From the NCBI RefSeq assembly GCF_039538145.1, contig NZ_BAABBV010000001.1, positions 496,001 to 560,000 on the forward strand: a DNA stretch of 64,000 nucleotides. The letters are read 5' to 3'. This DNA comes from Gryllotalpicola daejeonensis. Lineage in GTDB: Bacteria > Actinomycetota > Actinomycetes > Actinomycetales > Microbacteriaceae. Position numbers and translations under genes: made by a program. The notes below the pieces were generated by a model. It had not been told where the DNA came from and ran no database searches. It worked only from the letters and a program-made list of their open reading frames with translations. Below are positions 9,877 to 19,200 of this stretch, one piece after another (position 1 is the first letter of the stretch; every line of letters starts with the position of its first letter).

Positions 9877-10812
9877 TCAGTCAAGGCTATCGCCTGTGTC
9901 GTCCTTCCCGTGACGACGCTGGTGTGCCAGGAACTGCTCGAGCTCTGCCGCGATCTCGTCTGCGGTCGGCAGGTTGCCGGCGTCGGCCATGCCTCGCCTG
10001 ATGGGGTTGTCCTGCATGTAGCTGTCGTGCCGCTCCTCGAGCGCACCGACGAGCCGCTCCAGCTCTGCGTTGCTCTGCACCTGCTCGTTGATGTTCGCGA
10101 CGAAGTCGTCGTTGTCCGCGCGCAGGAAGTCGGTCGGGAACACGAGGCCCGTGGAGGCGGAGACGCTCTGCAGCGCCGTGATCAGCGCCGCGGGGTACTC
10201 GGTGTCGCCGAGATAGTGGGGCACGAGCACCACGAAACCGGTCGTGAGGTGGCCCAGCTCGGTCAGGCGGTACTCGATGAGGTGCATGGCCGTCGCGGGG
10301 GCCTGCGTGCGCGGCCGCCACGCCGAGAGCTGCTCGATGAGCTCGGTGTTGTTGCCGCTCACCGTCACCGACAGCGGGCGCGTGTGCGGCACGGGCATCG
10401 GAATCGCGTGCACCCACGTGATGCTGGCGACCTCGAGCGTCTCGACGAGACCGAGCACGGCGGCGCTGAACGCCTCCCACTCGAAGTCGGGCTCGTAGCC
10501 GTGCAGGAAGAGGAACGGGCGCCCGACCTCGTCGTCGACGAGATAGAGCGCAAGCTTCGGCGGGTTGTAGTTCGTCAGGTGGTCCTGGTCGAACTGGATC
10601 GTGGGGCGCCGCGCGCGGTAGTCGAGCAGGATGTCGTTGTCGAACTGCGCGATGACCTCGTGATGAGGCAGGTTCTCGAGCGTGTACGCGCCGAGCTGCG
10701 ACACCGTGCCGCCGGCGTCTGCGAACCCGGTCAGGCCGGCCACGAGCGGCAGGCCGGCCGGCACGTCCATGGCGGCTGCAGTGAGCTCGTAGAGTTCGCG
10801 GGGGTTGCGCAT
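9877..10812 (-). CDS. PAC2 family protein (proteasome assembly chaperone-like)
   Basis: A 311-residue protein with the PAC2 fold (PF09754). GLPLVAGLTGFADAGGTVSQLG (about 20-41) and YRARRPTIQFD are the usual family blocks. Archaeal and eukaryotic relatives are proteasome assembly chaperones; actinobacteria keep PAC2 proteins even without a proteasome and their role is unsettled. It starts at ATG 10812, divergent from pepA, and abuts the MFS gene. The C-terminal quarter is acidic and Asp-rich. Confidence 0.87.
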   Translation of the reverse strand: MRNPRELYELTAAAMDVPAGLPLVAGLTGFADAGGTVSQLGAYTLENLPHHEVIAQFDNDILLDYRARRPTIQFDQDHLTNYNPPKLALYLVDDEVGRPFLFLHGYEPDFEWEAFSAAVLGLVETLEVASITWVHAIPMPVPHTRPLSVTVSGNNTELIEQLSAWRPRTQAPATAMHLIEYRLTELGHLTTGFVVLVPHYLGDTEYPAALITALQSVSASTGLVFPTDFLRADNDDFVANINEQVQSNAELERLVGALEERHDSYMQDNPIRRGMADAGNLPTADEIAAELEQFLAHQRRHGKDDTGDSLD

Positions 10813-10907
10813 GATTCAACTTTAGGCGCGGGGTGCACCCGCCCTCGGGCAGCCCGTCATGCCGAGAGCGAACAGTGCGCACAGCGCCGCTCGATAGGGT
10901 CGTTGGC

Positions 10908-12410
10908 ATGACCGCAGCCGAGCTCACCGTTGTTCCTGAGGTGGCCGCCGCCGACGCCGAGATCCTGGTGTTCGCCGCGACGGCCGACAAGCCCGCACCC
11001 GTCGTTCTTGCGCCGGAGCTCGCCCCGGAGCTCGCCGAGGCGATCGGCGGGCAGCTGCCGCTGATCGGCTTCGGCGGCGGCGCAGACGAGCTCGCCCGCG
11101 TCGTCGTCGACGGCCGTGCGTATGCGGTCATCGGCGTGGGCAAGAAGGCCACGGCAGACGCGCTGCGTGCGGCGGCCGGCTCCGCTGTCCGGCAACTGGC
11201 AGGCGCGGCATCCGTCGCTCTCGCACTGCCGACCGACGGCGAACTGCTCGCCGCCGTGCTCACCGGTGCCGCGCTCGGCTCGTATTCGTACGACGCGTAC
11301 CGCGTTGCGAGCAGGGCCGCGCAGAAGGCGCCGGTCGGGCACATCCAGGTCATCAGTGCGCAGACGGATGCCTCGGCCGCGCTCGCCCGCGCGCGGGTCG
11401 ACGCCTCGGCCGTCGCCCTGGTCAAGGACCTCTTCAACCAGCCGCCCCTCGACCTCTATCCCGAGACATTCGTTCACACCGCGCGCGAGGCGGTCGACCA
11501 CCTGCCGGTCGAGCTGCAGGTGTGGGACGAGAAGGCCCTCGCCGACGAGGGCTTCGGCGGCATCCTCGGAGTCGGCCAGGGGTCGAGCCGCCAGCCGCGG
11601 CTCGCGAAGCTGAGCTACTCGCCCGCGGGCGCGAGCGCGCACCTCGCGATCGTCGGCAAAGGCATCACCTTCGACTCCGGCGGGCTGTCGCTCAAGCCGC
11701 CGACCGGCATGGTCGGCATGAAGGGCGACATGACGGGCGCCGCCGTGGCCCTCGCCGCGGTGCGCGCGGTGGCCGAGCTCGAGCTGCCGGTGCGCGTCAC
11801 CGCGTGGCTGTGCCTCGCCGAGAACATGCCTTCTGGGGCGGCGATCCGCCCGGGCGACGTTCTGCGCATTCGCGGCGGCAAGACCGTCGAGGTGCTGAAC
11901 ACCGACGCAGAGGGGCGTCTCGTGATGGCCGACGGTCTCGTCGCCGCAAGCGAGGAGCACCCCGACCAGATCATCGATGTGGCGACGCTGACCGGCGCGA
12001 AGGTGACCGCGCTCGGCACCCGCTACTCGGCGGTCATGGGGGACGAGAAGCTCAGCGAGGCCCTGCGCGAAGCCGCAGCGGAGACCGGCGAGCTGCTCTG
12101 GCCCATGCCGTTGCCGGACGAGCTGCGCGCGACCATCAATTCGGGTGTCGCCGACATCGCGAATGCGAACCCCGGCGTCGCCGCGGGCGGCATGCTGCTG
12201 GCCGGCATCTTCCTGCGCGAGTTCGTCGGGGCGCAGGGTGACGGCGACGACGCGCCGCGGATTCCGTGGGCGCACCTCGACATCGCGGGCTCCGAGGAGA
12301 ACAAGGGCGGCGCGTACGGGTTCACCGGCAAGGGCGGTACCGGCGTCGCGGTGCGCCTGCTGGTGCGCCACGCGGAACGCCTCGCCGAGTCGGCCGGGGC
12401 TCTGGGCTAG
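10908..12410 (+). CDS. pepA: Leucyl aminopeptidase (M17)
   Basis: A 500-residue cytosolic aminopeptidase that removes N-terminal residues from peptides using two metal ions. The catalytic half holds GKGITFDSGGLSLK with the metal-binding lysine and aspartate, KGDMTGA, and the M17 signature NTDAEGRLVMADGL. The N-terminal third is the regulatory/hexamer domain. I place the start at ATG 10908; the frame is open to 10833, but that stretch is the intergenic region shared with the divergent PAC2 gene and does not resemble the family. lpd follows 10 bases after the stop. Confidence 0.95.
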   Translation: MTAAELTVVPEVAAADAEILVFAATADKPAPVVLAPELAPELAEAIGGQLPLIGFGGGADELARVVVDGRAYAVIGVGKKATADALRAAAGSAVRQLAGAASVALALPTDGELLAAVLTGAALGSYSYDAYRVASRAAQKAPVGHIQVISAQTDASAALARARVDASAVALVKDLFNQPPLDLYPETFVHTAREAVDHLPVELQVWDEKALADEGFGGILGVGQGSSRQPRLAKLSYSPAGASAHLAIVGKGITFDSGGLSLKPPTGMVGMKGDMTGAAVALAAVRAVAELELPVRVTAWLCLAENMPSGAAIRPGDVLRIRGGKTVEVLNTDAEGRLVMADGLVAASEEHPDQIIDVATLTGAKVTALGTRYSAVMGDEKLSEALREAAAETGELLWPMPLPDELRATINSGVADIANANPGVAAGGMLLAGIFLREFVGAQGDGDDAPRIPWAHLDIAGSEENKGGAYGFTGKGGTGVAVRLLVRHAERLAESAGALG

Positions 12411-12420
12411 GGTCGCCAGC

Positions 12421-13803
12421 GTGGCAGATCACACCTTCGATCTCGTCGTGCTCGGCGGCGGCAGCGGGGGCTATGCCGCAGCGCTGCGCGCCGCCGACCT
12501 CGGCTCGCGGGTCGCGCTGATCGAGAAGGACAAGCTGGGCGGCACCTGCCTGCATCGCGGGTGCATTCCGACGAAGGCGCTGCTGTACAGTGCGGAGGTC
12601 GCCGACTCAGTTCGCGACGCCGAGAAGAACGGCATCATCGTGAGCTTCGAGGGGGTCGACACCGAGCGCCTCGCCGCCTACCGAGACAGCGTCGTTGCAC
12701 GAAAGTTCAAGGGCCTCGAGGGTCTGGTGCGTGCGCGGGGCATCACGGTCGTGCAGGGTTCCGGGCGTCTCGTAGGCCCGTCGTCGGTCGCTGTCGGCGA
12801 CGACGTCTACACCGGCAGGAACCTGGTGCTCGCCACCGGTGCTGTGGCGCGCACCCTGCCAGGGCTCGAGCTCGGCGGCCGGGTGATCACGAGCAACGAG
12901 GCGCTGCAGCTCGACAGTATCCCCTCGTCCGTCATCGTGCTCGGCGGCGGCGTCATCGGCGTCGAGTTCGCGAGCCTCTGGCGCTCGCTCGGCGCAGAGG
13001 TCACGATCGTCGAGGCTCTCCCCCACCTCCTTCCCGCAGAAGACGAGGCGATCAGCAAGGGGCTCGAGCGGGCCTTCCGGCGACGCGAGATCGACTTCCG
13101 CCTCGGGGTGCCGTTCCGCTCGGCTCGTGAGACCGAGTCCGGCGTGCAGGTCACGCTCGACAACGGCGACGAGATCGAAGCCGAGCTGCTGCTCGTCGCG
13201 GTCGGGCGCGCGCCCGTCACGGCCGGCATCGGGCTCGAGGATGCCGGCGTGCAGCTCGAGCGCGGGTTCGTCGTCACGGATGAGCGGCTGCAGACATCCG
13301 TGCCCGGCATCTACGCCGTCGGCGACATCGTCGCCGGCCCTCAGCTCGCCCACCGCGGGTTCCAGCAGGGCATCTTCGTGGCGGAGGAGATCGCGGGGCT
13401 CGCGCCGACGGTCGTCGACGACGCCCTCGTTCCGCGCGTCGCCTACTGCAGCCCAGAGGTGGCGTCGGTCGGGCTCAGCGAGGCGGAAGCCATCGCCCGC
13501 TACGGAGCGGAGTCGGTCAGCGCGGTGTCGTCATACGAGTACAGCCTTGCGGGCAATGCTCGCAGCGAGATCCTCGGCACCAACGGGGTTGTGAAGATCG
13601 TGCGTCTCGCTGATGGACCCGTCGTCGGGATGCATCTACTGGGCGCCCGCGTCGGCGAGCTCGTCGGCGAGGCGCAGCTCACCGTCGGGTGGGAGGCGCA
13701 CCCCGAAGACGTCGCACCGTTCGTCCACGCCCACCCGACGCAGAACGAGGCGCTCGGCGAGGCGTTCCTCAAGCTCGCGGGCAAGCCCCTGCACGCGCTG
13801 TGA
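12421..13803 (+). CDS. lpd: Dihydrolipoyl dehydrogenase (E3)
   Basis: A 460-residue flavoprotein that reoxidises the dihydrolipoyl arm of 2-oxoacid dehydrogenase E2 subunits and reduces NAD. The FAD Rossmann motif is LGGGSGGYAA (residues 11-20); the redox disulphide is GTCLHRGCIPTK (Cys43 and Cys48); the NAD motif is VLGGGVIGVEFASLW; the C-terminal base His is in AHPTQNEALGEAF. The start is GTG 12421. The frame is open upstream within the end of pepA, which is not part of this protein. It precedes sucB by 55 bases, as expected for E3-E2 pairs in this family of bacteria. Confidence 0.95.
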   Translation: MADHTFDLVVLGGGSGGYAAALRAADLGSRVALIEKDKLGGTCLHRGCIPTKALLYSAEVADSVRDAEKNGIIVSFEGVDTERLAAYRDSVVARKFKGLEGLVRARGITVVQGSGRLVGPSSVAVGDDVYTGRNLVLATGAVARTLPGLELGGRVITSNEALQLDSIPSSVIVLGGGVIGVEFASLWRSLGAEVTIVEALPHLLPAEDEAISKGLERAFRRREIDFRLGVPFRSARETESGVQVTLDNGDEIEAELLLVAVGRAPVTAGIGLEDAGVQLERGFVVTDERLQTSVPGIYAVGDIVAGPQLAHRGFQQGIFVAEEIAGLAPTVVDDALVPRVAYCSPEVASVGLSEAEAIARYGAESVSAVSSYEYSLAGNARSEILGTNGVVKIVRLADGPVVGMHLLGARVGELVGEAQLTVGWEAHPEDVAPFVHAHPTQNEALGEAFLKLAGKPLHAL

Positions 13804-13858
13804 GCCAAGTACTTGGCAATAAGCTAGTTCTCAACTGAAGGTCTAAGGAGACAGTCTC

Positions 13859-15331
13859 ATGAGCGAATCCGTCAGCCTCCCGGCACTCGGCGAGAGTGTT
13901 ACAGAAGGCACGGTTACCCGCTGGCTCAAGAACGTCGGCGACCGCGTCGAAGTCGATGAGCCCCTGCTGGAGGTGTCGACCGACAAAGTCGACACCGAGA
14001 TCCCCTCGCCGGTTGCCGGTGTGATCGAGGCGATCCTCGTGCAGGAGGACGAGACCGTCGAGGTCGGAACCCCTCTCGTGACGATCGGCGACGGCAGCGG
14101 AGCCGCCGCTCCCGCTGAGGCCCCTGAGGCGCCCGCAGCCGAGGCACAGCCGGTCGCCGCCCCTGAGCCGGCACCCGCGCCGGCCGCTGAGCAGCCCGCG
14201 GCCCAGCCGGAGCCTGAGCAGCCGGCGCAGCCCGCACCCGCAGCACAGCCCGAGCCGGCGCCTGCGCCTGCACCCGCACCTGCAGCTCCGGCGGCGCAGC
14301 CCGCAGCTCCCGAACCTGCGCCGGCCCCGGCACCCGCCGCGCAGCCGGCCGCTCCGGCCGCTCCGGCCCCGGCACCCGCCGCGCAGCCGGCCGCTCCGGC
14401 CCCGGCACCCGCAGCGGGCGGCTCGCACGCCGGCGGCGGCTACGTCACCCCCATCGTCCGCAAGATTGCGAGCGAGCAGGGTGTCGACCTGAACTCGATC
14501 TCGGGCACCGGCGTCGGCGGTCGCATTCGCAAGGAGGACGTGCTGAATGCCGCCTCCGGTGCAAGCGCCCCCGCGGCGGCGGCACCTGCAGCCCCGGCTC
14601 CGCTCGAGGTTTCGCCGCTGCGCGGTACCTCGGTCGCCGCGTCGCGCCTCACGAAGGTCATGTCTCAGCGCGCGGTCGAGTCCATGCAGCAGACCGCTCA
14701 GCTGACCACCGTCGTCAAGGTCGACGTCACCAAGGTCGCCGCCCTGCGCGACAAGGTCAAGGCCGACTTCCAGGCCAAGACCGGCAACAAGCTCTCGTTC
14801 CTGCCCTTCTTCGCGAAGGCCGCGCTCGAGGCTCTGCAGGTCTACCCGATCATCAACTCGACGTTCGACGGCGAGACCATCAACTACCCCGCCACCGAGA
14901 ACCTCGCGATCGCGGTCGACACCGACCGTGGCCTGCTCACCCCGGTCATCAAGGACGCGAGCTCGCTCGACATCGCCGGACTCGCCGCGCAGATCGCCGA
15001 CCTCGCGGGCCGCACCCGTGAGAACAAGCTGAAGCCGGACGAGCTCGCCGGTGGCACCTTCACGCTGACCAACACCGGCTCGCGCGGCGCGCTGTTCGAC
15101 ACCCCCGTCGTCTTCCTGCCGCAGTCGGCGATCCTCGGAACGGGCATCGTCGTCAAGGAGCCGACGGTGATCACCGTGGACGGCCAGGACGTCATCGCCA
15201 TCCGCTCGATCGTGTACCTCGCCCTGTCGTACGACCACCGTACGATCGCGGGAGCCGACGCGGCCCGCTACCTCGGTGCCGTCAAGGCGCGGCTCGAGGA
15301 GGCGGCGTTCGAGGGCGACCTCGGCATCTAG
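13859..15331 (+). CDS. sucB: 2-oxoglutarate dehydrogenase E2, dihydrolipoamide succinyltransferase
   Basis: A 490-residue acyltransferase core of a 2-oxoacid dehydrogenase. One lipoyl domain (residues 1-78) has the lipoylated Lys in LEVSTDKVDTEI. A Pro/Ala-rich flexible linker of about 110 residues follows, then a peripheral-subunit (E3) binding domain (VTPIVRKIASEQGVDL...GGRIRKEDVL), then the catalytic domain ending with SYDHRTIAGADAARYL, which carries the His-Asp catalytic motif. A single lipoyl domain is on the low side for actinobacterial E2 proteins. It could serve pyruvate or branched-chain complexes as well; the GESV/TEGTV start of the lipoyl domain and the lpd-lipB-lipA context fit SucB. 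The ribosome site is AGGAG before ATG 13859. Confidence 0.92.
   Translation: MSESVSLPALGESVTEGTVTRWLKNVGDRVEVDEPLLEVSTDKVDTEIPSPVAGVIEAILVQEDETVEVGTPLVTIGDGSGAAAPAEAPEAPAAEAQPVAAPEPAPAPAAEQPAAQPEPEQPAQPAPAAQPEPAPAPAPAPAAPAAQPAAPEPAPAPAPAAQPAAPAAPAPAPAAQPAAPAPAPAAGGSHAGGGYVTPIVRKIASEQGVDLNSISGTGVGGRIRKEDVLNAASGASAPAAAAPAAPAPLEVSPLRGTSVAASRLTKVMSQRAVESMQQTAQLTTVVKVDVTKVAALRDKVKADFQAKTGNKLSFLPFFAKAALEALQVYPIINSTFDGETINYPATENLAIAVDTDRGLLTPVIKDASSLDIAGLAAQIADLAGRTRENKLKPDELAGGTFTLTNTGSRGALFDTPVVFLPQSAILGTGIVVKEPTVITVDGQDVIAIRSIVYLALSYDHRTIAGADAARYLGAVKARLEEAAFEGDLGI
14321..14412 (+). repeat. 42-bp tandem repeat in the sucB linker
   Basis: Two near-identical 42-bp units start at 14321 and 14363, and a partial third copy of the unit start lies at 14396. 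They encode APAPAPAAQPAAPA-type repeats of the flexible linker. Recent unit duplication or slippage is the simplest explanation. Confidence 0.75.
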
Positions 15332-15339
15332 CCTCCGGC

Positions 15340-16587
15340 TCAGTTCTCATAGAGCTGCCTCAGCCTCCACCCGGCCTCGGTCCTCATCATGAGGGCCGAG
15401 GCCGGTGCCGTTTCCCGGTCCTTCGGGGTCAGCGCGATCAGCGCCGAGTCACCGGTGCGCTCGAGCAGGGAGGGCGCGAGCCCGGCAAGCGGTCGCGCAG
15501 GCTGCGTGAGGTCGGATGCCTGACCGTCGGCGACCGCGGCGAGGCAGCTCTTCCCCGCCTCCACTGCCAGCTTCAGGCACGCATCGCGCCGCGCGACCAG
15601 AACCGCCACGGCCGCCACCGGGTCGCCGCCCATCAGTGCCGCATCGCTCGCGGCTGTGGGAGACGGCGTCGCTGCGGCCGTCGCGGCCGGCACCGGCGCC
15701 GACGGGGGCTGAGCACCCGGCTGCACCGAGCCCCCGTCGGACGTGTGGCTCGGCAGCAGCGCCACGGCCACGATCGTCAGTCCGGCCGCAATGGCGAGAC
15801 CGATCATGAACACCCGTGCCCGCCCCTGCACTCTGCCCGCTGCGGCCCGAAGCCGGGCCCGCGCCTCTGCCACGGGCCTCGCCAGCAGCGCGCTGGGGCC
15901 CGCGTCGAAGGCCTCGATGAGCATCGAGCTGCTCGGCCGCCGATGCGCGGCTGTGCGGCGCCGCTCTGCAAGCGGCGACTGCGCCGGCGCGCTCGGAGGC
16001 GCGACCACGCCATCGAGTCGCACGGGCTCCGGCTCGGCAAGCTCGAACAGCGCGCTCTCGAGTCGCTCGATCGCCTGCTCGCTCTCGCCTGCGGTCAGCG
16101 TCGCGAGCGCCAACCCCAGCCCGACGTGAGCCGGGCCGAGCGCACCGGCCGCCCGACCATGCGCCACGAGCCCCAGGCGATCGGCGAGGGCCGCGACCGC
16201 GCGCCAGTCTTCCGCCGGCCCCTGCGTACCTGTCAGAACGATCTCGGCGACCTCGTCGAGGCCGAGCAGCATGGGCGTGCCAGCGTCGTCGAACGCAACG
16301 AGCTCTGCGCCGAGTTGCACCCCGCAGTAGCCGGCGTTGTGCAGCGCGGTGACGGCACGCACCGCGCTGATCACGATCGTCACGGCCTCGCCGGGAGGCA
16401 GGCGCCGACGCGCGCCGAGCAACTCGGCCAGCGTAGGTCCGGCGACGTCTTCCAGCACGAGCTCGCGTCGCCGCCCCAGCAGCGTCACGTCGAGCACCCT
16501 CGGCAGGTGCTCGCTCGAGGCGGCGAGCAGAGCGGCCGCACGACGACCGAACGCGGCCGGGGAAAGCTCTGCGGTGGCATCCGTCAT
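15340..16587 (-). CDS. Membrane-anchored protein with a degenerate kinase-like domain
   Basis: About 415 residues. The first 190 resemble a very worn protein kinase C-lobe: LHNAGYCGVQLGAELVAFDD sits where the catalytic loop would be, but the HxD aspartate, the metal asparagine and the DFG triplet are all missing (LLGLDEV in place of DFG). One membrane helix, VFMIGLAIAAGLTIVAVALL, lies at about 258-278. The C-terminal part after it is Ala/Pro/Ser-rich and then forms a small domain with two cysteines that would be outside the cell. I recognise no named family. The start is ATG 16587, with AGGA 8 bases upstream; ATG 16596 is an alternative. It converges on sucB with an 8-base gap. Confidence 0.75.
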   Translation of the reverse strand: MTDATAELSPAAFGRRAAALLAASSEHLPRVLDVTLLGRRRELVLEDVAGPTLAELLGARRRLPPGEAVTIVISAVRAVTALHNAGYCGVQLGAELVAFDDAGTPMLLGLDEVAEIVLTGTQGPAEDWRAVAALADRLGLVAHGRAAGALGPAHVGLGLALATLTAGESEQAIERLESALFELAEPEPVRLDGVVAPPSAPAQSPLAERRRTAAHRRPSSSMLIEAFDAGPSALLARPVAEARARLRAAAGRVQGRARVFMIGLAIAAGLTIVAVALLPSHTSDGGSVQPGAQPPSAPVPAATAAATPSPTAASDAALMGGDPVAAVAVLVARRDACLKLAVEAGKSCLAAVADGQASDLTQPARPLAGLAPSLLERTGDSALIALTPKDRETAPASALMMRTEAGWRLRQLYEN

Positions 16588-16742
16588 GCCCCTCATCCTG
16601 ACGACCGCCACCGTCTTGGGAACGCGGGCCGACCATCAGAAGTGGATAACTCGGCAACCTCACGTCCTGTGCTGTGCGAGTGCACCCGTGACATAGGCTG
16701 GCAGGACAATTTCAGATCACCGACGACGGGAAACCCTTCGAA

Positions 16743-17426
16743 ATGATCGAGTACCGCGTCACGGGACTAAGCGCCAATTCCGTGCCGTATCTCGAAGCCC
16801 TCGAACTCCAGCGTGAGACCCACGCTGCCGTGGTTCGCGGGTCGGCGCCCGACACCCTGCTGCTCCTCGAGCACCCCTCCGTCTTCACGGCGGGCAAACG
16901 CACCGAGGCCTCTGAGCGGCCCACCGACGGCACGCCCGTCATCGACGTCGATCGCGGCGGGAAGATCACCTGGCACGGCCCTGGCCAGCTCGTCGGCTAC
17001 CCGATCATGCGCCTCAAAGAGCCTGTCGACGTGGTCGCGTTCGTGCGCAGGCTCGAGCAGTTGATGATCGACGTCATCGCCGAGTTCGGCGTCGAGGGAC
17101 ACCGCGTCGACGGTCGCAGCGGCGTCTGGGTGAACCAGATGACGGATGCCGGCGATCCGGCCCCCGACGCCAAGATCGGCGCCATCGGGCTGCGCGTCGC
17201 CGAGGGCGTGACGATGCACGGCTTCGCGCTGAACTGCTCGAACAGCCTCGACGCCTACGAGCAGATCGTGGCGTGTGGAATCCGCGACGCCGGCGTCACG
17301 ACGATCACGCGCGAGCTCGCCCGACGCGGCGACCAGAGCGTCATCGACCCGACTGCGGTCGTTCCGGTGCTCACGCGCGCGTTTGACGCACTGTTCGCCG
17401 ACGAGCCTCAGGCGGTGCCCGCATGA
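16743..17426 (+). CDS. lipB: Octanoyl-[acyl-carrier-protein]:protein octanoyltransferase
   Basis: A 227-residue enzyme that moves octanoyl from ACP to lipoyl domains, the first step of lipoate synthesis. The family block RGGKITWHGPGQLVGYP, the catalytic lysine in KIGAIGLRV, HGFALNCSNSL, and the nucleophile cysteine in VACGI are all present. Its stop overlaps the lipA start by 4 bases (ATGA). Its likely substrates include the SucB lipoyl domain encoded just upstream. Confidence 0.95.
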   Translation: MIEYRVTGLSANSVPYLEALELQRETHAAVVRGSAPDTLLLLEHPSVFTAGKRTEASERPTDGTPVIDVDRGGKITWHGPGQLVGYPIMRLKEPVDVVAFVRRLEQLMIDVIAEFGVEGHRVDGRSGVWVNQMTDAGDPAPDAKIGAIGLRVAEGVTMHGFALNCSNSLDAYEQIVACGIRDAGVTTITRELARRGDQSVIDPTAVVPVLTRAFDALFADEPQAVPA

Positions 17427-18391
17427 CGGTCACCAACATCTCCAACGGCGGCGGCCCCGCGCACGACACGAGCGGCCGCAAACTGCTGCGCCTCGAGGTG
17501 CGCAACGCGCAGACGCCCATCGAGAAGAAGCCCGAGTGGATCAAGACCCGGGCCAAGATGGGCCCCGAGTACCGCCAACTGCAGAACCTCGTCACGACCG
17601 AGCAGCTGCACACCGTCTGCCAGGAAGCGGGCTGCCCCAACATCTTCGAGTGCTGGGAAGACCGCGAGGCCACGTTCCTCATCGGCGGCTCGGCCTGCAC
17701 CCGTCGCTGCGACTTCTGCCAGATCGACACGGGCAAGCCGGCCGACTACGACCGCGACGAGCCGCGTCGCGTGGCGGAATCCATCGCGCAGATGGAGCTG
17801 CGCTACGCGACCGTCACCGGTGTCGCACGCGACGATCTCGACGACGAGGGCTCCTGGCTCTACGCCGAGACCATCCGCGAGATCCACCGCCAGGCACCCG
17901 GCGTCGGCGTCGAGATCCTCGTGCCCGACTTCTCGGGGAATCCGCGCCACCTGAACGAGGTCTTCAGCGCGCAGCCCGAGGTCTTCGCGCACAACGTCGA
18001 GACGGTGCCCCGCATCTTCAAGCGCATCCGCCCCGCGTTCCGCTACGAGCGCTCGCTCGACGTGCTCACGCAGGCGAAGAACGCCGGGATGATCACGAAG
18101 TCGAACCTGATCCTCGGCATGGGCGAAGAGCCCGACGAGGTGCTGCGCGCCCTCGAGGACCTGCACAACGCAGGTACCGATCTGATCACGATCACGCAGT
18201 ACCTGCGCCCCAGCCCCCGGCACCTCCCGGTGGCCCGCTGGGTGCACCCCGAGGAGTTCGTGGACTTCGAGCAGGCAGCGCGCGAGATCGGATTCCTGGG
18301 CGTGATGTCCGGCCCGCTGGTGCGCTCGTCGTACCGCGCAGGACGGCTCTGGGCGCAGGCCCGCGACGCCCTCGCGCAGCGGATCGCGTGA
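17423..18391 (+). CDS. lipA: Lipoyl synthase
   Basis: A 322-residue radical SAM enzyme that inserts two sulphur atoms into the octanoyl chain. The auxiliary cluster ligands are in CQEAGCPNIFEC, and the radical SAM cluster is CTRRCDFC. The C-terminal serine ligand region reads GPLVRSSYRAG. It is coupled to lipB by an ATGA overlap and is 23 bases from the DUF4191 gene, so lipB-lipA-DUF4191 probably form one operon. Confidence 0.96.
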   Translation: MTVTNISNGGGPAHDTSGRKLLRLEVRNAQTPIEKKPEWIKTRAKMGPEYRQLQNLVTTEQLHTVCQEAGCPNIFECWEDREATFLIGGSACTRRCDFCQIDTGKPADYDRDEPRRVAESIAQMELRYATVTGVARDDLDDEGSWLYAETIREIHRQAPGVGVEILVPDFSGNPRHLNEVFSAQPEVFAHNVETVPRIFKRIRPAFRYERSLDVLTQAKNAGMITKSNLILGMGEEPDEVLRALEDLHNAGTDLITITQYLRPSPRHLPVARWVHPEEFVDFEQAAREIGFLGVMSGPLVRSSYRAGRLWAQARDALAQRIA

Positions 18392-18414
18392 GTCGGTTCG
18401 GGTAATCTCTAGCC

Positions 18415-19125
18415 ATGGCCCGAACTAGCTCCACCGCCGCACCTTCGAGCGCCGAACCCGGTCGCATGCGGCAGATGTGGGACGTCTTCAAGATGACCCG
18501 CAAGTACGACAAGCAGGCACTTCCGCTCATGATCGGCGGCTTCGTGCTGCCCATCGTCATCGGCGTCGTTCTCGCCCTCGTGCTCAGCAACGGCATCATC
18601 TCGCGGGTGCTCTGGATCGTCGCCGGCGTACTCGGCGGTGTGCTGCTCGCGACCGTGATCCTCGGCCGCCGCGCCGAGGGCGCCGCGTACTCGCAGATCA
18701 GCGGTCAGCCCGGTGCCGTGGGCGCTGTGCTGCGCTCGTCGCTCAAGCGCGGCTGGCGCGGCAGCGAGATGCCCGTCGCCGTCAACAGCAAGACCCGCGA
18801 CGCGATCTACCGCGCCGTCGGCCGCGGCGGCGTCGTGCTCATCAGCGAGGGCCCGAAGTCGCGCACGGGCCGGATGCTTGACGAGGAGCGCCGCAAGGTG
18901 GCCCGCACCGTTCCGAACGTCACGGTCACGACCATCAACGTCGGCCCGGACCCCGACTCGGTGCCCCTGCGCAAGGTCGCCGGAACGCTGACGAAGATCA
19001 AGCCGACCCTGACGAAGACCGAGGTGCAGGCTGTTGACAACCGCCTCTCGTCGCTGCAGGCACCGTTGCCCATCCCGAAGGGCGTCGACCCCAACCGAGT
19101 GCGCGCGCCGCGTCAGCCGCGCTAG
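18415..19125 (+). CDS. DUF4191 membrane protein
   Basis: A 236-residue protein with two adjacent membrane helices at about 40-85 (LMIGGFVLPIVIGVVLALVL and VLWIVAGVLGGVLLATVILG), then a cytosolic basic domain with GRGGVVLISEGPKSRTGRML and TVTTINVGPDPDSVPL. This fits DUF4191, a family usually linked to lipA in actinobacteria. Its function is unknown. A strong hairpin terminator follows. Confidence 0.88.
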   Translation: MARTSSTAAPSSAEPGRMRQMWDVFKMTRKYDKQALPLMIGGFVLPIVIGVVLALVLSNGIISRVLWIVAGVLGGVLLATVILGRRAEGAAYSQISGQPGAVGAVLRSSLKRGWRGSEMPVAVNSKTRDAIYRAVGRGGVVLISEGPKSRTGRMLDEERRKVARTVPNVTVTTINVGPDPDSVPLRKVAGTLTKIKPTLTKTEVQAVDNRLSSLQAPLPIPKGVDPNRVRAPRQPR

Positions 19126-19147
19126 ACGCGCAGCCGGATGCTTCGCG

Positions 19148-19173
19148 AGGGCCCCGCTTCGGCGGGGCCTTTC
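19148..19173. terminator. Bidirectional hairpin terminator
   Basis: A GC-rich stem of 7 perfect pairs, extended by weaker pairs, closes on a TTCG tetraloop (19158-19161) and is followed by TTT. An outer pairing of GGATGC with GCATCC flanks it. It lies between the convergent DUF4191 and RDD genes. Confidence 0.88.
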
Positions 19174-19200
19174 GCATCCGCGGTTCCGCGTGCTCTCGGT

